Assembly (NCBI RefSeq): GCF_016428855.1
Contig: NZ_JAELTN010000003.1
Coordinates: 62,001 to 126,000 of the forward strand
Direction of reading: 5' to 3'
DNA from: Pedobacter sp. ASV28
GTDB lineage: Bacteria; Bacteroidota; Bacteroidia; Sphingobacteriales; Sphingobacteriaceae
DNA: 64,000 nucleotides
The position numbers were made by a program, and so were the translations under genes. Below the pieces are notes generated by a model, which was not told the origin of the DNA, made no database searches, and saw nothing but the letters and a program-made list of their open reading frames with translations. Positions 17,130 to 25,935 of this stretch are shown piece by piece. Numbering within the stretch: position 1 is the stretch's first letter; every line of letters starts with the position of its first letter.

Positions 17130-18396
17130 CAGAACAGCTGCCCCTGCTTTTAAGCAGGTAAATGAGATCAATTTTATAAAACCAACAGCTCAGGAGCTAA
17201 AAAATGGCATAAAGGTCTTTACTGTAAATGCTGGCGAACAGGAGCTAGTACGTATTGAATTTATTTTTGAAAATGTAAATTGGAATAAAGAGAAACCTTT
17301 ACAGGCTATTGCTGTAAATGGATTGATCAACAGCGGTACACAAAATTTAAGTGCCAAAGAAATTGCAGAAAAAGTAGATTATTATGGTGCTTTTTTGCAA
17401 ACAGAATATGCCGCTGACCTCACTACGATTACGCTTTATACCCTAACTAAGCACTTACCGTCGGTATTGCCCATTGTTTGGTCTATCTTAAATGAAAGTA
17501 TCTTTCCTCAATATGAGTTAGATGTATTTAAGCAGAACCAAAAACAGAAGTTATTGGTCAACTTGCAAAAGAATGACTTCTTGGCCCGTAAAACTTTCGC
17601 AAATGCCATTTTTGGAAATTCATCTTATGGTGCGGATATTACCTTGGATCATTATAATGGATTACTTAGGGATGAGCTTTTAGCTTATTATCATGTTGCT
17701 TATCAGCCGGAAAACTGTACCATTATTGTGGCTGGAAAATTTTTAGAGAATGATTTTTTGGTACTGGATCAGGTATTTGGTGGAGAATGGAAAAATCATG
17801 GACCATCAGATAAAAATAGGTTTGATTTTCAGTATGATGTAGAAAAAGACATTTATGTGGAAAAACCGGATGCGCTACAATCTGCCATTCGAATGGGTAA
17901 TTTAAGCATTAATCGTCAACACCCAGATTTTCCATCCTTTCAAATATTGAATTGTGTATTTGGGGGATATTTTGGCTCTAGGCTAATGGCCAATATTAGA
18001 GAAGATAAAGGCTATACTTATGGTATAGGTTCTGGAGCGGTATCGTTAAAGCAGGTTGGATACTTCTTTTTGGCTACAGAAGTGGGCGCAGATGTATGTG
18101 CTGCGGCACTGGAAGAGATTGAAAAAGAAATAAATGTACTTCGGGCAGAGCTGGTTAAAGAGGAAGAGTTGGACCTGGTTAGAAATTATATGTTGGGTTC
18201 GATGTTGGGTAGCTTGGAGAATGCTTTTTCACATGCTGACAAATTTAAGAATATCTACTTTTCTGAACTTGATTATACTTATTATGAAAAGTATATCCAT
18301 ACCGTTAAAACCATTACATCTGAACAGCTAAAAGATATGGCCAATAAATATTTGGATTGGAATGCGATGACTAAAGTCGTAGTGGGGAAAAAATAG
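17122..18396 (+). CDS. M16 family peptidase-like protein (non-catalytic partner)
   Basis: A 424-residue M16-fold protein starting MLNRTAAPAFKQVNEINFIK. In place of HXXEH it has the region IAVNGLINSGTQNLSAKEIA, so the zinc site is missing. The second-domain RY pair is retained in ANIREDKGYTYGIGSG. This matches the non-catalytic subunit of heterodimeric M16B peptidases, where substrate-binding residues come from this chain. Its start lies within the last codons of the catalytic gene, implying translational coupling and stoichiometric synthesis. A hairpin follows at 18428-18457. Confidence 0.88.
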   Translation: MLNRTAAPAFKQVNEINFIKPTAQELKNGIKVFTVNAGEQELVRIEFIFENVNWNKEKPLQAIAVNGLINSGTQNLSAKEIAEKVDYYGAFLQTEYAADLTTITLYTLTKHLPSVLPIVWSILNESIFPQYELDVFKQNQKQKLLVNLQKNDFLARKTFANAIFGNSSYGADITLDHYNGLLRDELLAYYHVAYQPENCTIIVAGKFLENDFLVLDQVFGGEWKNHGPSDKNRFDFQYDVEKDIYVEKPDALQSAIRMGNLSINRQHPDFPSFQILNCVFGGYFGSRLMANIREDKGYTYGIGSGAVSLKQVGYFFLATEVGADVCAAALEEIEKEINVLRAELVKEEELDLVRNYMLGSMLGSLENAFSHADKFKNIYFSELDYTYYEKYIHTVKTITSEQLKDMANKYLDWNAMTKVVVGKK

Positions 18397-18427
18397 AAAA
18401 GGTTTTGTATAATTTTAATTTACGAAA

Positions 18428-18457
18428 TGCCCCAAAAGTTATACACTTATTGGGGCA
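18428..18457. terminator. Hairpin between convergent M16 and DUF3857 genes
   Basis: TGCCCCAA (18428-18435) and TTGGGGCA (18450-18457) form an 8-bp perfect stem with a 14-nt loop. It lies between two convergent stop codons and is placed to end transcription in both directions. T-runs on either side are short. Confidence 0.6.
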
Positions 18458-18489
18458 CTTCATTTTAGGGCTTTTTTAAGAAAAATGCT

Positions 18490-20385
18490 CTATATTTTCG
18501 TCAGTACCGCTTTTAATTTATCTGTCTGGTAAATTTTTTTGTAGAAATCTACATACTCGTTATATTTTGCTGCAGGGAATACCTTGGAGCTCATGACTTG
18601 GGTACGCTTATAAGTAATGGTATTTTCCGTCATTGAAAACGAAGCACTATATTCTCCAAATTCAGAACTTAACTTAACGTCTTTAGGTAAGAATTCTATA
18701 GAAAATCCCTTAGGTAAGGTATAAACAATTTCGTCTTCATCCGAGTAATCAAAAGAAATAGCAAAGTCTGTTTTTCTGTTCGTGATTTTTTCTGGAACAC
18801 TTTCTTTTCTATTGATGTTGTTGACGGTCAAGAAAAACTTATCGGCCCCTTTGCTGAGCAGTTGCTTGGTTTTATAGGTAATTTCCGCATTTATGATGGG
18901 GAGTGTTTTATCTGCTTGTTCAAATCTAATTTGTTGAAGCTCCGCATCTGCAAAATCTAAATGTTGTAGTGCTCTTTTTCGAACTTCAGCAGGTTCAGCT
19001 AATAAATTGGATAGGTTATCTTCGTATTGAGCACTTCCATAATTGGATTTGATAATAATGGTTGCCAATCCATCATCCAACAATTGGATATTTGCTTTGC
19101 GAACTTGATAATTATCTGCACTACGGTATTTAGGGGTTCTTACGAGTTGTCCGCCATTTTCTGTGACCATTAGGACATTTCTATTGGAGTTATCATAGCC
19201 AATGTATCCCATAGGATAATTCTGACTGGTACATTCTAAAAATGTAGTGTCTTTTGCAAATGGCACGGCTAGAATCATGTGGTTAGCTTGTCCCATACTA
19301 GAGAAAGACCTGTTTAGCTCAGGAATCCCACTTCCGATTACAATGAGATTGGATTTAATTCCTGCCTCTTTAAGCAAGGCTTTCATATAATTAGATAAGG
19401 CTTTACAATCGCCATAATTTACTTGTGCTACTTTTTCTGCCAAAATAGGTTTAAAACCACCTATTCCTAATTGAACACTCACATAACGAGTATTTTGCTG
19501 TAGATGGCTATAAAGAATTTGCATTTTCTCTTTATCGGTCTTTGCATCCTTAATTAGGTTTTGTACCATTGTTTTGGTAACAGGGGGCAAAACATCCCCA
19601 TTTTCATTAAGTTTTGATATCCATGAACCAAGATTTTTCCAAGAACTTAGATCTCCTTTCGAACTATCAAATTCGAACTGATTAGGTGCAATTCTTACCC
19701 AAGCGGATATTTGATCCAATCCAACGCTCAATGGTTCTTTTACAAAAGCAGGAACGTTACTGGCTGTCCATGTATAGGTTGTTTTATTATTTGCTGTGGT
19801 AGAATCCGTATTCAGTTCTTTGCTGGTCAATAATCTGATATTTAAGTTATTGTTCCTTTGGAAGCTATAGGTAGATTTTTCTGTAGAAATATTATAGCCC
19901 TTTAGCGAACGCCATGATGGTAACGATAGGATACCGTTGTAGTCTTGCACATAACTATATTCTATGGTATATGGATAGTTGTTATTGGTGAATTTTAATA
20001 GCTTAATACGATCATCTTGAAACATCGTGTAATCGGATATTAAGCTTTGATCCTTAAAGTCAGTAGATTTATAGTCTTTGATTTTCTTTCCCGAAGCGTC
20101 ATAGATACTTGCCTTGATATTATATATGGAAGAAAAACGGTCGTAAACTTCAGCAAATTCAGCAACATCGTCTCCAGCTTTGCTTAAAATTGTAATGGCT
20201 ATTTTATATTTGATGCTTCCAGTTCCTATGGTTTTATAGTCATAAACCTGCTCTTCATTTCTTACAATTGCAACTGCATCCTGTTTTAAGCTTTCGGGTA
20301 TTTTACCTACATCATAAATATTTTGGGAAAAGGCGTTTAAGCAAAAGAAAAAAGAAAGGAACGAAAAGGATATATATAGTTTCAT
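18490..20385 (-). CDS. DUF3857 and transglutaminase-like domain protein (catalytic residues present)
   Basis: About 631 residues from ATG at 20385. MKLYISFSFLSFFFCLNAFS is a signal peptide, and the ATG falls one base after the upstream stop; an in-frame start at 20409 would sit inside the neighbour. Residues about 45-200 form the DUF3857 domain (AVAIVRNEEQVYDYK, and IEYSYVQDYNGI). The transglutaminase-like core has VNYGDCKALSNYMKALL (Cys327), ANHMILAVPF (His369) and D379. The C-terminal third is a beta-rich DUF3858-like region. This periplasmic family is widespread in Bacteroidota and has no established substrate. The catalytic triad is intact, unlike in its upstream paralogue. Confidence 0.85.
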   Translation of the reverse strand: MKLYISFSFLSFFFCLNAFSQNIYDVGKIPESLKQDAVAIVRNEEQVYDYKTIGTGSIKYKIAITILSKAGDDVAEFAEVYDRFSSIYNIKASIYDASGKKIKDYKSTDFKDQSLISDYTMFQDDRIKLLKFTNNNYPYTIEYSYVQDYNGILSLPSWRSLKGYNISTEKSTYSFQRNNNLNIRLLTSKELNTDSTTANNKTTYTWTASNVPAFVKEPLSVGLDQISAWVRIAPNQFEFDSSKGDLSSWKNLGSWISKLNENGDVLPPVTKTMVQNLIKDAKTDKEKMQILYSHLQQNTRYVSVQLGIGGFKPILAEKVAQVNYGDCKALSNYMKALLKEAGIKSNLIVIGSGIPELNRSFSSMGQANHMILAVPFAKDTTFLECTSQNYPMGYIGYDNSNRNVLMVTENGGQLVRTPKYRSADNYQVRKANIQLLDDGLATIIIKSNYGSAQYEDNLSNLLAEPAEVRKRALQHLDFADAELQQIRFEQADKTLPIINAEITYKTKQLLSKGADKFFLTVNNINRKESVPEKITNRKTDFAISFDYSDEDEIVYTLPKGFSIEFLPKDVKLSSEFGEYSASFSMTENTITYKRTQVMSSKVFPAAKYNEYVDFYKKIYQTDKLKAVLTKI

Positions 20386-20386
20386 A

Positions 20387-22372
20387 TTAAGATTTCTTTT
20401 TGAATACAATTTGTTCTGCTTGCTTTTCTACAATTACTTTAAACAGTTCCCTGATATCGAAATACTCTTCTGGCGAGAATAGACTTTTATTGATTTCAAT
20501 TACACTTTTAACCAAAATTGTTTTATCCTGGGTTAAAAAATTAATGCTAAACATTCCTTTGTTATCGGGTAATTTATAAATACCTCCTTTTGGAAGCTTA
20601 TCTATCTCATAATCTTCCGGAAAATTAATTGTGGCCCTTATACTCTCTTTAATAGGGTAGCCAAAATCTACAGGGAAAAGTCTTTTATCTTGTTTGAACA
20701 AATTATTCTTGGTTTGCTCATATAAAAGCGGATTTAAATAAACCAGGTTTCCTGCTTCTTCAACATTTTCTTCTATAGTTACTTCTAGTTCCTCGTTAAG
20801 TACTTCATCAAAGTTGTCGAGGTTGTTGATTTTATATTTATCAACTTCTAAGCCCTGTTTATCTTTTTTGAAATTTTTGATAAACTCTGTTTCATTGGTG
20901 TTTGAACGATATCTATTTCTTAACGATAAAGCACCATAACCTTTATGGTACTGGAGCATTGAGCCCTTTAGCTTATTTTCCTTATCAAGAGATAGGGTGT
21001 AGCTAAATATCTTTTCATTAGCAAAACTAGATTCGGTGGAAATCCATCTTCCATCGAATATCTTTAAGTCAATTAAAAGACCTTGATGGTTTAAGTTTTC
21101 ATAGGCAACCATGCCAAATGGATGATCGTTGTTTGTGGCATCTAGGAATATAATTTTTCCGGCTATATTTACTCCTATAATTACATTGTTGAATTTTGAA
21201 ACCATGGGGTAGCCTGGATGTTCGCCATTATCTCTGGTGCTAATTAGGATTGGCCTGGCCATTATTTTGGCTTCTGTAAGCAGGTTCAGAAGAAGTAAAT
21301 TGATGTCAGCTGAATAACCGGTTTTTTTATCCAGAATAATCTTAGGGCTGGTCTCACTTGAATACATCCTGTAGGATTTGTTCCATTTAATGTTGTTTTT
21401 TACATAATTATAAATAAGATTAGCTGCTGCTAATGTGTCCTTTTCACCCTTTAATAAAGTTGGCAATAAAGATTTGGCAATGGAGTTTTTATTCACGTAA
21501 AGTCCAAAGTTTTCATCATCAGCTAAGCCTTTGATAATTTTGGGCCATGATCCGGTATAATCCCTGGCAAAATCATTTGGAAAATTTGTAGACCTTAGTT
21601 CAAAATTAATGGCTGTTCTATAATCATCTAAAGTTGTAATGAAAGATTCATCCTTTAATGCAGGAACTTTTTCCAATACATATTGATCGTAAGTAGCATT
21701 GGAGGATAGTTCAGAGACATAGCTGGCATTGATGGATTCATGTTTTGTTTGATTGACTTTATAGTAACCGGTAAAATAAGTTTTATAGGTCAAATATTCT
21801 GGAATTTTAACGTTGTACTCGGAATATAGTGTAGGGATCTCACTTTGAAAATGCCATTCTCTTAAATTAAAAATATAGTTCGAACGGATGCTATATTTAT
21901 ATTCAATCACCGACCCTTCCTTTACATTGGCCAGGGTATATTTTTTTATTTGGTAGTTCTTGTTGAATTCTTCTGTAAACTTAGCATCTTTATTAAGCTT
22001 GCTGACCACCATTTTGTCTTGGTCCATGTTATAGGTTGCAGCTTCCATTTTCATCACATCTTCTTTAGAAGAGTTGCCGCTTTTATAAAGGCTAATCTGA
22101 AAATTGGCGAGGTCATAGGCATTTTTGTTGATGATCTTATAACGTACATGTCTTTCAAAAACATAGACAAAGCCACTGGTAGGTATGTATTGAAAATAAC
22201 ATTCGCCAACATCGAATATCTTTACTGCTGAAGCGGCAGAATCTATTCCAAATGGTTTGGCATTAAAATCTTCGGCACTGACTTTCCCAAATTTGAATTC
22301 TTTTTTTTGGGCATGGGAATTGAGAGCTAGGCATAGGATGCCCACTAAGTAGATGAAGCGTTTAATTTGCAT
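20387..22372 (-). CDS. DUF3857 domain protein, transglutaminase-like with catalytic Cys missing
   Basis: A 661-residue paralogue of the downstream gene. The signal peptide is MQIKRFIYLVGILCLALNSH. The DUF3857 domain contains VFERHVRYKIINKNAYDLAN and SVIEYKYSIRSNYIFNL. At the transglutaminase nucleophile position the sequence reads TGYSADINLLLLNLL, where active members have G-D-C; the Cys is absent. The fold is probably kept for binding rather than catalysis. One base separates it from the active paralogue, so they are coupled. The gene is 44 bases from the phosphoesterase upstream, so all three may be one transcript. Confidence 0.83.
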   Translation of the reverse strand: MQIKRFIYLVGILCLALNSHAQKKEFKFGKVSAEDFNAKPFGIDSAASAVKIFDVGECYFQYIPTSGFVYVFERHVRYKIINKNAYDLANFQISLYKSGNSSKEDVMKMEAATYNMDQDKMVVSKLNKDAKFTEEFNKNYQIKKYTLANVKEGSVIEYKYSIRSNYIFNLREWHFQSEIPTLYSEYNVKIPEYLTYKTYFTGYYKVNQTKHESINASYVSELSSNATYDQYVLEKVPALKDESFITTLDDYRTAINFELRSTNFPNDFARDYTGSWPKIIKGLADDENFGLYVNKNSIAKSLLPTLLKGEKDTLAAANLIYNYVKNNIKWNKSYRMYSSETSPKIILDKKTGYSADINLLLLNLLTEAKIMARPILISTRDNGEHPGYPMVSKFNNVIIGVNIAGKIIFLDATNNDHPFGMVAYENLNHQGLLIDLKIFDGRWISTESSFANEKIFSYTLSLDKENKLKGSMLQYHKGYGALSLRNRYRSNTNETEFIKNFKKDKQGLEVDKYKINNLDNFDEVLNEELEVTIEENVEEAGNLVYLNPLLYEQTKNNLFKQDKRLFPVDFGYPIKESIRATINFPEDYEIDKLPKGGIYKLPDNKGMFSINFLTQDKTILVKSVIEINKSLFSPEEYFDIRELFKVIVEKQAEQIVFKKKS

Positions 22373-22416
22373 GGTTTTTATCTTTCTGCAATAATAAAAA
22401 AATAATGCTACAATGC

Positions 22417-24252
22417 TTATTTTTTATCATATTTTAAAATAGCGACCTTTCCATCCATGGTGCTCACCAATAAGGTGTTGTCATCTATTACATTTACCGT
22501 GTTGACCATGGCATTATCGATCTTATGTGCCCAAAGTATCGTTTTGGCCTTAGGGTCTACAGCATAAACTACACTGTTCTTGGTACCAAAAAATAGCTTT
22601 CCATTTTTTTCCATAAGATCTGAAGGAGTGTGTTCATAACCATACCCGGCATTGAAGCGCCATGCAATGCCCTGATCGCTAATAGAAGTTTTGTAGGCTA
22701 CAATTTCATCCTGCATGGTCTTGCCATAAATCAAAGTGCTGTCTGTTGATATACCTATCGATTCTCTAACTGTAGCTTCTTTATTACGCCATAGGGTGTT
22801 GCCGTTGCTTACATCTATAGCCGTAAGTATGCGGTCTGGTGCGGCAATGTAAACGATGCCCTTGGTAGCTACAGGAGTGCACATGGCCGGAGAGAACATG
22901 CGGTTAGCGCTTCCATTATTCCATTTCCATAGCAAGGTTCCCGTTTCGGTCGATAAAGCATAAAGATGTCTTCCCCAAGAACCAAAAATGATCTTGTCCT
23001 GATAAATTAAGGGTTTGCCAACTATGGTTCCTTCTACTTCGGTGAATTCCCATTTTATTTTTCCGGTTTTAATCTCTAAGGCCCTGAAAGTGTTGTCGCT
23101 ACCACCAATAAATACATATGCTCCTTGGGCAATAGGCGAGCCCAATACTGCATGTTTAGCCGGTGTTTTCCACGCCAGTTTTCCATTGTCAGCATGAAGG
23201 GCATAAATATTCCCATCACCAGATCCGAAAATAACGAGGCCATCTGTTACCAGAGCAGAAGAATAAATGGCTCCTTTCGTATTAAATTGCCATACTTTTT
23301 TGCCGCTTTTAATAGACAAGGCTTCTATGGCACCTATACTGTTGCCATAAATGACCAATTTATCAGTATAAGTAGGGGTGTTCACTACATTGGCATTGGA
23401 GTGGTAAGTCCAAATGGCCTTAACATGGTTGTACTTTTGGTTGATAGAGAAGTTGGGTCTTTCATAAATTTTTTCTGCATTAACAAATGTTTTTAAAGGA
23501 ATTTTTCTCCAGGCAGGCGATAGTTCTTGGGCAGGTTTTTTGGTAGAGAAATAAACAGTGTCTTTGGTCATGTTTACAATATTGTAACCCCCAATGCTGT
23601 CTTTGGCCCTAAGGTTTGAACGGCCCATGGTTGCTTCAATGCCTTCAAAATTATAGGCTTTGTTTTGATGGCCATGCCCGCAAATGGCATATTGTATATT
23701 TCTTGTTTTTAAACGATCAGTTACTTCATACCAATTGTCAAGACTATTGTCAATTGGGTAATGATTAATAAAAACAATAGGCATTGACTTTGGTGTTTTT
23801 TTGAGCAAACTGTCGAGCCAAACAGTGGCATCTCGAGGGATGTGACCATCGCTCATGCGCACGTAGGGTCCGGAAGCGCAGGCTATAAATCGATAGCCAT
23901 TGTGGTCGAAGGTAAATTTGTCATTGCCAAATTCCTTTATAAAAGAAACACCACCAGATTCGGACCAACCTGTATCATGATTGCCGGGAATTACATAAAA
24001 AGGTTTGTTTAGGCCAGAAAGGATTTCTTTTGCCAATCTGAGCTCATTGTTTGTCCCCATTTCGGTAACATCGCCAGTGACCAACACAAAGTTAATGTCT
24101 GTTTGAAGATTAATATCAGCAACAGTTTTTCGCAAATCTTCTTCACCGGTAGCTGTGCCTACATGGGTGTCGGTTACAAAAGCATATTTAAAATTTTGCG
24201 CATGGGTGAGGTTGGCAATGAATAATAGCATTGCAACAAACAAGTTTTTCAT
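22417..24252 (-). CDS. Calcineurin-like phosphoesterase fused to a PQQ-like beta-propeller
   Basis: A 611-residue exported protein. The signal peptide is MKNLFVAMLLFIANLTHAQ. The phosphoesterase domain (about 20-260) has all metal-binding blocks: D28-T-H30 in FVTDTHVG, GD60-61, GNHD90-93, NHYP and GHGH. From about residue 280 the protein is an eight-bladed PQQ/PQQ-like propeller with blades such as GDGNIYALHADNGKLAWKTP and DRILTAIDVSNGNTLWRN. The propeller may bind a ligand or place the enzyme; PQQ itself may not be bound. The fusion occurs in other Bacteroidota but its substrate is not established. It leads a likely operon with two DUF3857 genes. Confidence 0.88.
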   Translation of the reverse strand: MKNLFVAMLLFIANLTHAQNFKYAFVTDTHVGTATGEEDLRKTVADINLQTDINFVLVTGDVTEMGTNNELRLAKEILSGLNKPFYVIPGNHDTGWSESGGVSFIKEFGNDKFTFDHNGYRFIACASGPYVRMSDGHIPRDATVWLDSLLKKTPKSMPIVFINHYPIDNSLDNWYEVTDRLKTRNIQYAICGHGHQNKAYNFEGIEATMGRSNLRAKDSIGGYNIVNMTKDTVYFSTKKPAQELSPAWRKIPLKTFVNAEKIYERPNFSINQKYNHVKAIWTYHSNANVVNTPTYTDKLVIYGNSIGAIEALSIKSGKKVWQFNTKGAIYSSALVTDGLVIFGSGDGNIYALHADNGKLAWKTPAKHAVLGSPIAQGAYVFIGGSDNTFRALEIKTGKIKWEFTEVEGTIVGKPLIYQDKIIFGSWGRHLYALSTETGTLLWKWNNGSANRMFSPAMCTPVATKGIVYIAAPDRILTAIDVSNGNTLWRNKEATVRESIGISTDSTLIYGKTMQDEIVAYKTSISDQGIAWRFNAGYGYEHTPSDLMEKNGKLFFGTKNSVVYAVDPKAKTILWAHKIDNAMVNTVNVIDDNTLLVSTMDGKVAILKYDKK

Positions 24253-24397
24253 CTAAATAAAATTTCCTATAATAATTCTAAGTTAAAGTAGGAATTAATA
24301 TTTAGAGAAAAGGAATTGTATTGAAATTTTAATATACAAGAGTAGATTTATCATTTTTTTATTTTTATTATCAGGATTTTATGTGAGTTTTGGTAGG

Positions 24398-24757
24398 TTA
24401 TTTACCTAAATTGTATTTGTTTATGGCAGGTTCTCTCCATATGTTATCTTCTACAACATAAATAGATTTACAATCTGTTATCTGTTTACAGATATCATCT
24501 GCTTTTCCCCAAGCATAATTACAGCTGCCAATTACGTCGCCATTTTTATTGTAAATCTGTCCATTTGCATCGTAAGCATTGAGTATAGCACTATATACGG
24601 TTTGGCCATTATACTTACATTCGCCGATCTTGCCATCCTTATAGAAAACATAGATTTTTTCCAAAGTTTTTCTTTTTTGGTGGTCATTTTTTTTACAGCC
24701 TGAAAATCCTATAGATAGAATGATCATCATCATTGTTAAAAATAAAATGTGGTTCAT
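24398..24757 (-). CDS. Small lipoprotein of unknown function
   Basis: A 119-residue protein with a signal peptide ending in a lipobox (IGFSGCKK), so it is predicted to be lipid-anchored in the cell envelope. The mature part has several cysteines (ECKYNGQ, GSCNYAWGKADDICKQ, TDCKSIY) that could form disulfides. YAWGKADDICKQITDCKSIY looks like a compact conserved region. I do not recognise the family. It is flanked by long non-coding stretches and stands alone. Confidence 0.6.
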   Translation of the reverse strand: MNHILFLTMMMIILSIGFSGCKKNDHQKRKTLEKIYVFYKDGKIGECKYNGQTVYSAILNAYDANGQIYNKNGDVIGSCNYAWGKADDICKQITDCKSIYVVEDNIWREPAINKYNLGK

Positions 24758-25177
24758 TTGATTATATCTAGGTTATTTAATATTCTATAACTGGTTTGCT
24801 ATTTTTTATAGGATACAGATTTTGGAGGTATCCTGATGGCGGCGCAATCGACACTTGATCCAGTGTGATCAAGATATCCTTTCAAAATCGTTGTATTTTT
24901 TAACTAGTTTTTCGAATGCTATAATGTTTATACTTGTCTTATAGCCTAAAAAAAAACAGCGTAAGTATAGCTTCATGTACCATATTTGATGTATTTGAGC
25001 TCGTAAGTTATATTGACATCGCAAATGCTGCTTGCCGCTGGAGTTTTAAATTTCTGTAAGCATTTGTTCTAATTTTTGTTTTTAAATTGATTTTTTTTAT
25101 CACAACTGGAGATGATGAACAAGAAAAAAATGAGGCTGTGAGAAGGCAATTGATTTGGAGAATTTTCATGTTGAGGT
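24758..25177. other. Non-coding stretch between two lipoprotein genes
   Basis: I see no convincing coding sequence in this 420-base AT-rich stretch. It contains two small palindromes: AGGATAC (24810-24816) with GTATCCT (24828-24834), and CTTGATC (24854-24860) with GATCAAG (24867-24873). The second overlaps an alternative pairing, ACACT with AGTGT. They lie in the upstream region of the 24398-24757 gene and could be regulatory hairpins or remnants of repeat elements. Confidence 0.4.
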
Positions 25178-25582
25178 TCAATTAAAACTATTGTAAACTA
25201 AAACAGGTTTTCCATTTTTGCAGGTTACAGCGTTTGGGGCCATAATTACTTCGCAAGTAGAAACGACGTTCCATTTTTTGTTATACTCTTTTTCAAGTTC
25301 AGTATATTTGGAAACAAGACTTTCGAATTCGTTTATATCAATGCTGGAGCTATAGGCAAGAAAGCCTACTGGTCCGCCGCAACCCCTTGCACCATATCCA
25401 ATAAATTTTAATTCATAGTTTCCATTGTCGCATGTGCTGCTTTCTGCTAAAATTTTAATTTTTGCAAATAGTTGTTTTAATTCCTGTTGATTTTGGCTTT
25501 TAGTTTGGTCTTTATCGCAGCCGCTTGTTAGAAATATTCCAGAGATCAGCAAGCAAAAAAAGTAGAGTTTAGATTGGTTCAT
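25178..25582 (-). CDS. Small lipoprotein of unknown function
   Basis: A 134-residue protein with signal MNQSKLYFFCLLISGIFLTS followed by the lipobox Cys (TSGCDKDQ). The mature part has CDNGNYELKFIGYGARGCGG and TCEVIMAPNAVTCKNGKPVL, with paired cysteines and a GCGGPVGFLAY segment. It lacks a recognised family, although the pattern of a stalk followed by a compact Cys-containing domain is common among Bacteroidota surface or periplasmic lipoproteins. It stands alone in the minus direction. Confidence 0.6.
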   Translation of the reverse strand: MNQSKLYFFCLLISGIFLTSGCDKDQTKSQNQQELKQLFAKIKILAESSTCDNGNYELKFIGYGARGCGGPVGFLAYSSSIDINEFESLVSKYTELEKEYNKKWNVVSTCEVIMAPNAVTCKNGKPVLVYNSFN

Positions 25583-25703
25583 AATTTAGGTTTTGTACTC
25601 AATACGATGTTCTTTTGATAAACGCTACAGCCCGTCGAAAAATAGTAGCACGGTTTTGGGTAAGCCAAACCCGATGGAAATGGATATACTTTTTATTTTT
25701 GTT

Positions 25704-25766
25704 GTCATCCTGAATTTGTCAAAGGATTGGTTGAAATGTAGATGCTTCGATAAATTCGGCGTGGCC
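25704..25766. repeat. Degraded palindromic intergenic repeat (GTCATCCTGA type)
   Basis: GTCATCCTGAATTTGTCAAA (25704 on) and the downstream TGCTTCGATAAATTCGGCGT (25743 on) are imperfect reverse complements. The first arm resembles the dispersed GTCATCCTGA-x-TTGTC-AAGGA intergenic element seen in many bacterial genomes. A related fragment lies at 27568-27611. Confidence 0.5.
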
Positions 25767-25895
25767 ATTTTAAATAAAGAAAAGCATAGAAATAAAAAGA
25801 TATGAATGAACAGCGGGGGCATCCGTTAAGATGAAAAACAACAATAGCTTTACCTAAAAATAACAATTCCAATTTCATTTTAACCGGAAATATTG

Positions 25896-25903
25896 TATCT
25901 TTG
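25896..25903 (+). promoter_or_regulatory. Candidate guaB promoter -7 element
   Basis: TATCTTTG matches TAnnTTTG and lies 33 bases before the guaB ATG. A clear -33 TTG at the expected spacing is not seen. Confidence 0.4.
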
Positions 25904-25935
25904 CCCGGCAAATAATAATTCGTAATTTATTTGCT

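Larger units (their letters stand above)
25583..25935. other. Non-coding region upstream of guaB with a degraded palindromic repeat
   Basis: No reliable gene is seen. The region contains the repeat at 25704-25766 and the guaB promoter near 25896-25903. Two overlapping short ORFs on both strands in the repeat are best explained by its palindromic nature. Confidence 0.5.

Noticed and set aside
24810..24873. Two small palindromes as a riboswitch or attenuator
   Set aside because: Pairing is short and mutually overlapping, no terminator or conserved core is present, and the downstream gene is an unknown lipoprotein.
25593..25822. Short ORFs on both strands before guaB
   Set aside because: They lie in a palindromic repeat region; open frames on both strands are a by-product of its symmetry.
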